Counted from the first letter of the stretch, positions 26,457-39,415 are shown. The stretch: DNA of 40,907 nucleotides from Myxococcota bacterium (GCA_018813065.1 JAHJCH010000126.1:1-40907), one strand, 5' to 3'. Program-made: numbers and translations. The notes: generated by a model not told the origin, from the letters alone.

Positions 26457-28278
26457 ATTGACCATCCTTTTTTAAGTTGCGTTGTTCAATTCCGGTGAGA
26501 TAACTTAAGCGAGATTCAGAATCAGGGAGATTAAGACGTTCACCCGGTTTAATCATTCTTAGCTTTTGATCATTAAAAAATACATTGATTTGCGAACCAT
26601 GACGCATTGATCGCTCGATAATGAGATGTTTTCCATCACCTATATTTAATTTACTTCCTCTGATTGGCTTTAGTACACCGCCCACACGAACTGCACGGCC
26701 ACGCTGCCCATTGACTCTAACAGGGGCATAAAATCCAAGTGGGCGAAGCCAACGCCATAAACCAGTACTTAAACCACCAACACCAAATAGACCAAGTAAC
26801 CACCATGGAAAATCCATTGGAGTTTGAGGCCGAGGTGCAGGGTTGATGACTTCGGAGCGTAAATGAACAGGGAGGCTCAGTTCAATCGCAGGAGGGGCCA
26901 GAACTCTGACAAGATCCTTGGGGCTAAATACGCGAGCAAGATCTAAAGGGTTTGGTGTAAAATAACGCCGTTGAACATTTGGAGCAGTGCGCCAAGCGCT
27001 TGGAGGAACTTGAATTTTAAAATCGAGGCTCGCGGAGAGTTGACCGGCGAAGACCTCATCGGGCACATCGGGTCCGACTAACGGAGGTAGATCAATCACT
27101 AAAAAAACGGCTCGTGGTCCGACTGAATCCAAGGGTGTAACTAAATAAGCAGGTTGTGCATAAGCGCGGCCTTGAACACCTGGTAATAAAATATCTTGTC
27201 GAGCAGCCTCAACTTTTAATGGGCTTGCGATCAATTTTGCAGATGATTCACATTCACCGCCAGGATGCAGTTGAATATGAGCTTGAGTAGAAATGATATC
27301 AAATGCAACGACAAACTGAGCGGGATTTCTTGGGTTATAGCGTAAAGCAACATCTGGCTTTAAACCTAATGAGTATTCACCTTTATCATTGACTTGAAAA
27401 TTTAAGTTTGCTTTAGGGAGTGAATTAATTTCAATACCTGCACATTCAAGAGCTTTTGGATCGGGTTGACCACTTTCAGTGGCCTTAAGTTTTACAGCAT
27501 CAGATCCTAGTGGTCGAATAAGCAAAGGTGATGTGTTTGTTTTTTGACCGATAAATTCGACAAAATTTTTAAATTTATACTCAATTTCATCATCGCTTTC
27601 AGTCAGTAAAAGATAAACAGCGAGACCTCGAAGGCCTTTATAGGGTATTTTCCATAAACCTTGTTGATTTGTTGGCGAATACCACACCGGAGTACCAATT
27701 TTGCCATCTTTTCCAATGAAATGTTTTGAAGTATACGCTAATGCAGATTCATATATTTTATGTGCGTTTTCTTTGCCTTCAGGGATGCCTATACCAACAC
27801 CAACTTCAACTCTACCATCAAATTCGAGTAAAACAGGCGCAGAATAAACTCTACTTAGCGCGGTATCCTGTAATCTTCGATAAAATAATTGAGTTCGACC
27901 GATGCCTTCTCCCTCGTTGTCCTGGAAATTATCGGTGATAATAATAATCGCTTCATTTTTCGAAAAATTACCAACAAGCTCATCTAACTTAGTGATATTA
28001 CCGTATCTTTTTGATGGATTTTCTTTGAGCCACGTCCATAAATTTTGAAAAATTATCTCGGAGCTATCTTTGTTTGATATGAAAACAGTGCTATTAACTT
28101 CAAATTGATATGATTTTGATGCATTTTCAATTTGACGGACAAGCTCTTCAACACCATTTGTTGAAAAAAAACCTTTCATTGAACCGGAGCCGTCAACTAG
28201 AATCCTAAGAGGACTGGCATATACTTTTAAAAAAGTAAGACATAAGAGAATGACTAAGAAAATAATTCTTTTAAACAT
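26443..28278 (-). CDS. Secreted, membrane-tethered VWA-domain protein
   Basis: The protein has 611 residues. The start at 28278 places a signal peptide (FKRIIFLVILLCLTFLKVYA) at the N-terminus, with GAGG nine bases upstream; the longer ATG at 28350 would add 24 polar residues and overlap the preceding gene. The VWA domain begins directly after the signal with an intact MIDAS motif DGSGS (29-33) and a later IIIITDN strand, so divalent-metal-dependent ligand binding is likely. The middle is beta-rich. A transmembrane helix lies at about 488-506 (PWWLLGLFGVGGLSTGLW). The last 100 residues are a basic beta-rich domain with RGSKLNIGDGKHLIIER, possibly FHA-like. Topology predicts VWA outside and the C-terminal domain inside, so it could pass a signal across the membrane to the cytoplasmic Hsp70/tubulin parts. 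Confidence 0.8.
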   Translation of the reverse strand: MFKRIIFLVILLCLTFLKVYASPLRILVDGSGSMKGFFSTNGVEELVRQIENASKSYQFEVNSTVFISNKDSSEIIFQNLWTWLKENPSKRYGNITKLDELVGNFSKNEAIIIITDNFQDNEGEGIGRTQLFYRRLQDTALSRVYSAPVLLEFDGRVEVGVGIGIPEGKENAHKIYESALAYTSKHFIGKDGKIGTPVWYSPTNQQGLWKIPYKGLRGLAVYLLLTESDDEIEYKFKNFVEFIGQKTNTSPLLIRPLGSDAVKLKATESGQPDPKALECAGIEINSLPKANLNFQVNDKGEYSLGLKPDVALRYNPRNPAQFVVAFDIISTQAHIQLHPGGECESSAKLIASPLKVEAARQDILLPGVQGRAYAQPAYLVTPLDSVGPRAVFLVIDLPPLVGPDVPDEVFAGQLSASLDFKIQVPPSAWRTAPNVQRRYFTPNPLDLARVFSPKDLVRVLAPPAIELSLPVHLRSEVINPAPRPQTPMDFPWWLLGLFGVGGLSTGLWRWLRPLGFYAPVRVNGQRGRAVRVGGVLKPIRGSKLNIGDGKHLIIERSMRHGSQINVFFNDQKLRMIKPGERLNLPDSESRLSYLTGIEQRNLKKDGQYDQY

Positions 28279-28289
28279 CTCGTTATACC

Positions 28290-29543
28290 TCAACACCAGT
28301 CGAAAGTTTCGACGTAGAGAGATTGATGTGACCTTTGGCTTAAGACCCAAATTCGGTGACCTTCAATCGCTGCTTTAATTTCAGTATTTTCATCAATCAC
28401 TTCATTCATTGGAATTTGTTTTTCCAATCCAGGTATTCGAATAAACAGATTTCCATTTACATTATCTCTGAAAAAGATGGCACATGGGAGATCAAAATCA
28501 ACTTGTTTAATCGTAAGTGAATTGTAAATAGGTTCATTAAAGAAACGACTGAAATTAAAATCAAAATGAAGCCTTCTTGAAAAAGTACGGCCTATAATTA
28601 ACTGTTTATTACCTTGGTCAAGGTCATGTTCAATCCCCTCTAAGTCTGTTGGTGAATTAGCGACTCTTGCTAAAAATGCTCCATTGAAAAACCAAGGGAT
28701 ATTAAAGCTATTTCTTTCATTGGTAATCATCATAATACCTAAATCTGAAACAATCGTTTGACCAATTAATATCTTACCCTCATAATTTTCGGGTAAATCC
28801 ACTCTCTTTGATCTAATCTCACCCTGTTTATTAACCCAGATGATAATAACACTGTGCTCGCTACAAACTAAAATCCGGTTATTCGACTGAGTTGAACCCC
28901 GGTCAATCCACCATAAATTTTTTGAAAGAGGGATTTGATCAACCTCTTTTAGTTCTGATCGCCAAGGTGTTGTTTTTTCTTCATCAATTTTAACTATTTT
29001 TACAACGGGTGCATGATTTTGAACGGTAAGAATTACCAAATAATGATTTAATCGTCCCATGGATGAGATTCTAGAGCTGTTAATACGGCCATCAAGCTGC
29101 CCTAAGAGCGAAGTAATCTCCCATGGCCGTTCAAAACCAAGGTGTTTATTGGGAACTTCAGTATTATGAATTAACGCACCGGCGATAATACGCAGTTCAT
29201 ACTCATCCCGAATCACGAGCCACCGATCTACGATCAACAACTCTACGGGTGGACTGAGCGCTTCATCGACGAGAGGTTGGCCGATCCAGCGCTCGGTGCT
29301 CTCCAAATCCTCGCGACGATACATCAGCGCGTTGCCCTGCGGATCCACTGTGACGAGATCGCCAAAGACGCCCATTAAACGCTGCGCTGAATGAGCGCTG
29401 TGGAGCGCGCGACCGCCCAGACGCGTCAATGTCGTCTGCTCGATATGTCGCCGCGCGTAATGGCCGAGTCGCTGCCCACAGCGAGGACAAAAACGCTGCG
29501 CGCTCCAACACGAATGCTGACAATTTTCACAAGAGATATTCAT
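28290..29543 (-). CDS. Zinc-ribbon protein with beta-propeller-like body
   Basis: The protein has 417 residues. A zinc ribbon lies at residues 5-22 (C5, C8, C19, C22), with the same CxxC-x10-CxxC spacing as the Hsp70-like protein of this operon, which suggests a common binding mode. The rest is a series of hydrophobic beta-strands with Trp and Gly-Asp turns (FGDLVTVDPQGN, LLIVDRWLVIRD, RILVCSEHSVIIIWV) resembling PQQ/WD-like propeller blades, but no repeat is clear enough for a firm call. There is no signal peptide. It is the first gene of the operon. No good ribosome-binding site precedes the ATG. About 370 bases at its 5' end are GC-rich like the flanking genome, whereas the remainder is AT-rich like the island. 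Confidence 0.7.
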   Translation of the reverse strand: MNISCENCQHSCWSAQRFCPRCGQRLGHYARRHIEQTTLTRLGGRALHSAHSAQRLMGVFGDLVTVDPQGNALMYRREDLESTERWIGQPLVDEALSPPVELLIVDRWLVIRDEYELRIIAGALIHNTEVPNKHLGFERPWEITSLLGQLDGRINSSRISSMGRLNHYLVILTVQNHAPVVKIVKIDEEKTTPWRSELKEVDQIPLSKNLWWIDRGSTQSNNRILVCSEHSVIIIWVNKQGEIRSKRVDLPENYEGKILIGQTIVSDLGIMMITNERNSFNIPWFFNGAFLARVANSPTDLEGIEHDLDQGNKQLIIGRTFSRRLHFDFNFSRFFNEPIYNSLTIKQVDFDLPCAIFFRDNVNGNLFIRIPGLEKQIPMNEVIDENTEIKAAIEGHRIWVLSQRSHQSLYVETFDWC

Positions 29544-29891
29544 TGCTTATGCCATTTATTGAGGCCAACGAAGGGCATGATCGCGTCCGTCTCGACCTCG
29601 ATCCGAGGTGGCGCCCCGCGCTGCGCGCCTTCGATCGTTGAAGACGCTCAACCCATCACGGTGATTTTTATCGCGCGTCGCCCTGCTCATTCGTTTGATG
29701 CCCTAATTCTATGCGCCTTTATTTGCCAAGAGTGATCAACTTTGGTGTTTATATGCACCCTTCAGCGCGCCTTGCAACCCTCAAAATGAGGGGAGGGCGC
29801 GTCACCGGGCTGCGCCCCGCGACCCACGCCCCCTTGTTTTTTCACGCCCCTCGGTTGAGATTGAGCCCTCCGCCTCTGCTTGAGCCACCCC
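29544..29891. other. Divergent intergenic region between the operon and recC
   Basis: These 348 bases separate two diverging transcription units. They hold the promoter candidate above and a composition boundary: AT-rich patches at 29544-29560 and 29690-29760 alternate with GC-rich sequence. A 30-codon plus-strand frame (29549-29641) starts with ATG but has no recognisable product or ribosome-binding site. No tRNA, attachment-like repeat or recombinase remnant was seen. Confidence 0.5.
29748..29777 (-). promoter_or_regulatory. Candidate sigma70-type promoter of the eight-gene operon
   Basis: On the minus strand TTGCAA (29772-29777, four of six -35 bases) is 18 bases from TATAAA (29748-29753, five of six -10 bases). 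Transcription would begin near 29740 and leave an untranslated leader of about 195 bases before the ATG at 29543. This is unproven and would be unusual without a leader function. Confidence 0.3.
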
Positions 29892-32249
29892 ATGCCGCTG
29901 CTCGCCTCACCCACCCTGGCCCTCGACGCCCTCCTCGATGACCTGCGACACCTCCCCGATCCCTTCACCGAAGAGTGGATCATCGTCGAGGGCGATGGGA
30001 CCGCCCGCTGGCTCCAGTTTCAGATCGCTCAGCAGCTGGGGATCTGCGCCGGGCTGCGCTTCCTCATCCCCGAGGATCTCCGCGCCGTCAGCGCTTGTCC
30101 GCCCGTCTGGGCAACCCTGGCCCAAGGCCAAGGCGAGATCGACGCCGATGAGCTGGAGCACGCGCTCTACGCCACTCGCCGCGCGGCTGGCTGGCGCTTG
30201 GGCGCTGAGGGCGGCGCCGTGCAGCTGCGCCCCGGCCCTTATCCGCCACGCGCTTGGGCCTTTGGCCTTAACCCGCGCGCGCCTTGGCTCGACGCCCTGC
30301 TCGATGACCTGGGCCGCGTCACCGCCCTGCGCGTCTTGGATCTCTCGCCTCCCTCGCCCCCCGCCGAGGTCCGCCAAATCTCCGCCGCTCGGCCCGAGGA
30401 GGTCGCCTTGGAGGTGATCCGCGCCTCGATGGCGGAGCTGCGCCTAGAGCCCCGCGATGTGCTCATCGCCGTGGAGGACGTCGAGCGGGTCGCGGCGGCC
30501 TTCTCCGCCACCTTCGCCGGTGTCCTGCCCCTCCAGATCGCCGATCGCCCCACCTACGCCGCTCACCCCGTCGGCGCCGCCCTCGCCCATACTCTGCGCG
30601 TCCTGCGCGGGCGGCTGCGCGCCTCTGAGGTGCTGGCCCTCCTCGCTGAGCCGCCCATCCAAGCCCGCTTCAGCCTCAAGAGCGCCGACTTTGAGCGCCT
30701 GGAGGTCTGGCTCGATGAGGCCCAGGTGCGCTGGGGCGCCGATGGGGCGCACCGTGAGGCCCTCAGGCTGCCCCGCTTCGAGGAGCAGACCTGGCGCTTC
30801 GGCCTCGATCGCCTGATCCTCGGCGTGGCCATGACCAGCGGGCCAAGGATGTTCGGCGGGGTCTTGCCCGAGGGCGAGGTCGAGGGGGAGACGGCCCTCT
30901 TAGGCCGCTTCGTGGACTTCGTAGAGCAGCTCCTTCAGGCCCGTCATGCCCTGACGCCCGCCCCGATGGTCACTTGGGCCGCCCGGCTGGGCGCCTGGCT
31001 CGATGCCCTGATGGCCTTCGACGCTGATAACGCCCGCGATCAGGCCTTCGTGCGCGCGCAGCTGGCCTTGGCGATCGATGCCACCCCCCGGCCCTTGACC
31101 GCGGCGGCCATCGCCGCTTGGCTGGATGATCTGCTGTGTCAGCCCGATCCCGCCTCTGGCTTCTTTCAAGGTGAGGTGACGCTGGCCGCCCTCAGCGCGC
31201 CACGCCCCGTGCCCTTCCCCTTGGTCGTCGTCGTCGGCGACGCGCCCGCGCCCCTGTGGGCGACGCGTCGCTTGATCCGCCTGCACGTCGATCCCAGCGC
31301 CGCGCCCGCTCGTCCACTGGGCTCGCCCCCCCCGCCCTTCTTCCCAGGCCCCCTGCCCGAGATCGATCCGCCCACAGAGCTGGGCCTGGATGAGCTGGCT
31401 CGCTTCCTGGCCGGGCCGATCAAGCACCTCCTGCGCAGCCGCCTCGGGGTGCTGCTGCCAGAGTACGCGCCGATCCCTGATCAGGTGCCCGGCCACCTCG
31501 ATGGCTTGGCGCGCTGGCGCGTAGGCGAGGCGCTCTTGGAGTGGTGCTTGGCGGGCACGCCGCTGATCCAAGCGCGTGAGGCGATGCGCGCCAGCGGGCT
31601 CCTGCCGCCCGGTAAAGAGGGCCAGCGGCGCTTCGATGAGGTCGCCGATGAGGCGGGGCAGATCGCCGCCTTCGCCCTGCGCCTCCGCGGTGAGCCCGAG
31701 CCGCCCAAGACCTTTCGGCGCAAGATCAGCGGCGTCTATCTCACGGGCCGATTGACCCACCTGGGGCAAGGCGGGCGGGCGCAGCCCAGCTTCTCCCGGC
31801 CTCAAGGGCGGCGGATCTTGGATCTCTGGGTGACACACCTGGCGCTGCATGTCTTGGGTTATCAGACCAACAGCCATCTCATCGGGCGCGCTCGTGGAGG
31901 CCCCGCCCATGTGTGGCTCAGCCCCCTCTCCGAGCGCGAGGCCCTGACCCACCTTGAGGGGCTGGTGCAGCTCTACCTTGAGGGGCAGTCCTGGCCGCTG
32001 CTCTTCTTCCCTGATACCTCGTCGGCGTATCACCAAGCCCTGCGCGGCCGCGCCGATGTGGCCAGCCGCCGCGACGCGGAGGCCAGGGCGCAGAAGATGT
32101 TTGTCTATGAGGGGGGGCCCTTGGCGCCTTACCTGGATGGCTGGACGCCGCAAGGGGGCTCGCGTGGCTTCCCTCGGCCAGCGGGCTATGACTTTCATGA
32201 TCTGGCGATGTTGATCTGGGGTCGCATCGAGGGGTTCATCGGACGATGA
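29892..32249 (+). CDS. recC: RecC-like subunit of exonuclease V (short form)
   Basis: The protein has 785 residues, against about 1100 for E. coli RecC. It is the inactive-helicase subunit that holds the split DNA and reads Chi in RecBCD. Family signs are the N-terminal GDGTARWLQFQIAQQLGI, equivalent to the GMQQWL..LAxxxGI segment, an LRGRLRASEVLALLAEPPI block, TWRFGLDRLILGVAM (about residues 299-314) and LDELARFLAGPIKHLLRSRLGVLL near the start of the C-terminal part. As in other RecC proteins no Walker A is present. Start is uncertain: ATG 29892 or in-frame TTG 29880, neither with a clear ribosome-binding site. Its stop overlaps recB as ATGA (32246-32249), so the two are coupled. Its base composition is native, unlike the adjacent island. 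Confidence 0.83.
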   Translation: MPLLASPTLALDALLDDLRHLPDPFTEEWIIVEGDGTARWLQFQIAQQLGICAGLRFLIPEDLRAVSACPPVWATLAQGQGEIDADELEHALYATRRAAGWRLGAEGGAVQLRPGPYPPRAWAFGLNPRAPWLDALLDDLGRVTALRVLDLSPPSPPAEVRQISAARPEEVALEVIRASMAELRLEPRDVLIAVEDVERVAAAFSATFAGVLPLQIADRPTYAAHPVGAALAHTLRVLRGRLRASEVLALLAEPPIQARFSLKSADFERLEVWLDEAQVRWGADGAHREALRLPRFEEQTWRFGLDRLILGVAMTSGPRMFGGVLPEGEVEGETALLGRFVDFVEQLLQARHALTPAPMVTWAARLGAWLDALMAFDADNARDQAFVRAQLALAIDATPRPLTAAAIAAWLDDLLCQPDPASGFFQGEVTLAALSAPRPVPFPLVVVVGDAPAPLWATRRLIRLHVDPSAAPARPLGSPPPPFFPGPLPEIDPPTELGLDELARFLAGPIKHLLRSRLGVLLPEYAPIPDQVPGHLDGLARWRVGEALLEWCLAGTPLIQAREAMRASGLLPPGKEGQRRFDEVADEAGQIAAFALRLRGEPEPPKTFRRKISGVYLTGRLTHLGQGGRAQPSFSRPQGRRILDLWVTHLALHVLGYQTNSHLIGRARGGPAHVWLSPLSEREALTHLEGLVQLYLEGQSWPLLFFPDTSSAYHQALRGRADVASRRDAEARAQKMFVYEGGPLAPYLDGWTPQGGSRGFPRPAGYDFHDLAMLIWGRIEGFIGR

Positions 32250-34753
32250 AGGCGTTGACGGCGTTCTTGGAAGGCGGCGGCGCGGCGGCGCGGGCGTTGA
32301 TCATCTCCACGCAGCCCGTGGAGGGCGCGGCGACGGCGCGGGTGATGACGCCCGAGGCGGCGCTGGCTTGGCTTACGGATCTTTATCCCCTGATGCGGCC
32401 CTGTGGGGATCTGCGTGAGCTGGTTGAGGATCAGATCATCCGCGCTCAGCACGCGGGGCGCCCCGCCCCCGCTGCGGCGGAGCTGGCCCAGGTGGCGGCT
32501 TGGGCCGACGCGACGCCTGGCCTGGAGGTCGAGCCCCTCGATGAGCCGATCTTCGCCGACTTGGTGGACACGGCGAGCGCGCGCCCCCTCAGCCCCCTCA
32601 GCGCGCTGCGGCGCACCCTCGATGATCCCACACGCGGCCCCCAGCTGCGCGCGCTCATCGCCGCGCGCTTTGATCTGATCCTGGCGCCGGAGGGCTTCCC
32701 CTGCTTGGGGCCACAGGCGCAGGTGTGGGAGATGGAGCGGGGCTTGAGCGCGCCCGCCAAGGCGCTGGAGGCGCTGCGGCGGGGTAAGCAGGTCGAGGCG
32801 CATCTGCGGCTGCGCTTCCTGCACCGCGCGGGTCAACCGCTGGAGGGCGGGCGCCTGGCGCCACGCTTGGCGCCCAAGATCGCCGAGGTCGTGGCCGAGG
32901 AGGTGGCCGCGCGGGTGGCGGAGGGCGCGACGCCCTCGCGCTGCGCCATCTGGACGCCTGGGGCCGAGGAGGCGCTGTGGCTGGAGGCGGCCCTGCAAGC
33001 GCGGGGGCTTCAAGCGGCCCTGCACATCGAGCACAGCGTCTGGGCGACGCCCCTCGCCCATGAGCTGCTGACGCTCCTCGTCGCCCTCGCTGAGCCGACC
33101 CCCAAGCGCATCCGCACTGCCCTGGCCACCAGCCTCATCGGGCTGAGGGCCGAGGCGCTGGCCGCCTTGGACGCGGGCGATGGGGAGCAGGCGTGGTCGA
33201 GGTGGGTGGACGCGATGAGGCAGGCCTCCGCCCAGTGGCTCTGGGCAGGCCCTGGCCCGGCGGTCCGCGCCCTGAGCGATAAGCTGGGGTTCGTCGAGGC
33301 CCTCGCCGCCCGCGCGGATCGGCGCGTCGAGGACTGGCTGCACCTCGTCGAGCGGCTCTATCCCCTCGGCGGCGGCCCCGCCGCGCTCCTGCCACGCCTG
33401 CGCGCCCTGCTGGCGACCACGCCCACCGGGCCAGCGGATCGCCTGCGGCCCGGCGGCGGCGTGGCCCTGCTGACAACACCCATCGGCGCTGCGTACGATC
33501 ACCTCTGGTGTCCTTTTGTCTGGGCGCCGGTGCGGCCACAGCGCGGCGCGCCGCTGCGCTTGGAGACCCCCCAAGGGCCGATCGTGGACGTGCGCCCCGA
33601 CACCAAGCGCCGCGTCGCGGCGGAGGCTCAAGCGCGCCAGGCACAGCTGGAGACGCTGCGGGGGCTGCTTAACCTCACCACCCAGACCTGCACCTTCTCT
33701 TGGGGGGCCTTCCCCGGCGCGGAGCGCGGCCTCCTCGGCCACCTCCTGGGTAAGCTGCCCATGACCGATGACGGCGCGTTGGTGGCGGCCTTGGGCCGGC
33801 GCTTACCCCTGGCCTCGCCGCCGCCGCCGCTCACCCTGGCCTCGCCGCCGCCCTCGCCGCCGCCGCCGCCCTTGGCCTTTGATCACGCGTGGCTGCGCTC
33901 CAGCTTTAGCCAGATGCTGCGCCGCGCCTCACACACCTCCGATCAGATCGAGGACTCGGAGATGGTCTTCCCTACCGGTGAGGCGCGCATTGATCTGGCC
34001 GATGTCTTCGGCGGCGCGCTCCTGGGCAGCTGCCTCCACCGTGTCCTTGAGGACACCCCGTTCTCCGCCTCCCAGGCGACGCTCTACACAGTGATCGAGC
34101 GCGAGCAGCGCCCCTTTGATTGGCCGACCGATCGGCTGGCGGCGGGGCTGTATGAGGCGCTGCACGCGCCCTTGGATGAGACGGGCTTTTGCTTGGCGGA
34201 CATCCCCGAGGCGCGGCGCCTCAATGAGCTGGACTTTATGCTGCCGGTGGAGGGCGGCCTGCGCCCCCATGGCGATCTCAGCGGTGAAGCGCTGGCAGGA
34301 CCGCTCAAGGCTTATCCAGGCCCTGATCTGCCTGATCAATACGCAGATCGCCTCGCGGCCTTAGACTTCCCGCCCTATCACGGCTTCCTCAAGGGCAGCA
34401 TCGACCTGGTCTTTGTCCACGAGGGGCGCTGGTATATCGCCGATTACAAGACCAACCACCTCGGCGAGCGCGTCGCCGACTATCACCCGTCGCGGCTCCA
34501 GGTGGACATGGGTCGCGCCCACTATATCCTTCAAGCGCACCTCTACCTCGTGGCGCTGCACCGCCACCTCAGCCTGCGCCTGCCAGGCTATGATCCGCAT
34601 CAGCACCTCGGCGGCTCGGTCTACTTCTTCCTGCGGGGGATGTCACCGCGCTACCCCCTCGGCACGGGGATCTGCTGGATGAGGACGCCGCCGGCGCGGA
34701 TTTTGGCGCTGGCGGCGCTGTTCGAGGGCGGGGCGGGGCGGGCGATTTCCTAA
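32246..34753 (+). CDS. recB: RecB-like nuclease subunit with degenerate helicase domain
   Basis: The protein has 835 residues, against about 1180 for E. coli RecB. The C-terminal nuclease is complete: GSCLHRVLE (H598), FLKGSIDLVF (D720), IADYKTNHLG (D733, K735) and the QAHLYLVALHRHL and GGSVYFFLRG segments, matching the H956/D1067/D1080/K1082 set of E. coli RecB. The N-terminal two thirds lack a recognisable Walker A (ASAGTGKT) and DExx box; only vestiges of later motifs can be guessed, for example LLTTPIGAAYDHLWCPFVW in place of the motif V region. A proline-rich linker (bases 33817-33870) separates the two halves. It overlaps recC by four bases. No recD is in the window, so motor activity would have to come from elsewhere. 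Confidence 0.8.
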   Translation: MKALTAFLEGGGAAARALIISTQPVEGAATARVMTPEAALAWLTDLYPLMRPCGDLRELVEDQIIRAQHAGRPAPAAAELAQVAAWADATPGLEVEPLDEPIFADLVDTASARPLSPLSALRRTLDDPTRGPQLRALIAARFDLILAPEGFPCLGPQAQVWEMERGLSAPAKALEALRRGKQVEAHLRLRFLHRAGQPLEGGRLAPRLAPKIAEVVAEEVAARVAEGATPSRCAIWTPGAEEALWLEAALQARGLQAALHIEHSVWATPLAHELLTLLVALAEPTPKRIRTALATSLIGLRAEALAALDAGDGEQAWSRWVDAMRQASAQWLWAGPGPAVRALSDKLGFVEALAARADRRVEDWLHLVERLYPLGGGPAALLPRLRALLATTPTGPADRLRPGGGVALLTTPIGAAYDHLWCPFVWAPVRPQRGAPLRLETPQGPIVDVRPDTKRRVAAEAQARQAQLETLRGLLNLTTQTCTFSWGAFPGAERGLLGHLLGKLPMTDDGALVAALGRRLPLASPPPPLTLASPPPSPPPPPLAFDHAWLRSSFSQMLRRASHTSDQIEDSEMVFPTGEARIDLADVFGGALLGSCLHRVLEDTPFSASQATLYTVIEREQRPFDWPTDRLAAGLYEALHAPLDETGFCLADIPEARRLNELDFMLPVEGGLRPHGDLSGEALAGPLKAYPGPDLPDQYADRLAALDFPPYHGFLKGSIDLVFVHEGRWYIADYKTNHLGERVADYHPSRLQVDMGRAHYILQAHLYLVALHRHLSLRLPGYDPHQHLGGSVYFFLRGMSPRYPLGTGICWMRTPPARILALAALFEGGAGRAIS

Positions 34754-34882
34754 AAAAGCACTTAAAAATAACATTTAAAATTCCGTGATTTAAAGGGATT
34801 CAGCGCGCCGCGCGGCCCATCATAGCCTTGGGCTGAGCTTCGTGATTAACTGAGAGCTGCTCTGGGCCATTTGGGGGAAATT
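34754..34882 (+). promoter_or_regulatory. AT-rich upstream region of the large surface protein gene
   Basis: Between recB and the next gene, bases 34754-34800 are AT-rich (runs of A and TTTAAA), unlike the surrounding coding DNA. They precede a GC-rich palindrome GCCGCGCGGC (34807-34816). This probably includes a promoter, but no confident -35/-10 pair can be assigned. GGGGGAA four to five bases before ATG 34883 is the ribosome-binding site. Confidence 0.3.

Positions 34883-39415
<4,533 letters not shown>

Larger units (their letters stand above)
15165..29543 (-). other. AT-rich island carrying one eight-gene operon (candidate novel system)
   Basis: Base composition changes abruptly at about 15165 from strongly GC-rich to AT-rich, and returns gradually within the first gene of the operon (about 29170-29543). 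All eight genes lie on the minus strand with gaps of 3-35 bases or overlaps of 1-14 bases (TAATG between the last two, ATGA before the tubulin gene). Contents in order are zinc ribbon/propeller-like, VWA, small membrane protein, tubulin-like, Hsp70-like, GrpE-like, MotA/ZorA-like and MotB/ZorB-like. No integrase, transposase, tRNA or flanking direct repeat was seen, so the transfer mechanism is unknown. Confidence 0.8.

Noticed and set aside
29549-29641. 30-codon plus-strand frame starting with ATG in the gap before recC
   Set aside because: No ribosome-binding site, no recognisable family; could be a gene remnant but evidence is insufficient.
15165-29760. Integrative element with attachment repeats
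   Set aside because: No integrase, transposase, tRNA or matching direct repeats were found at the composition boundaries.
30900-33742. Long minus-strand open frames opposite recC and recB
   Set aside because: High-GC antisense shadows; products lack domains, whereas the plus strand carries RecC and RecB motifs.
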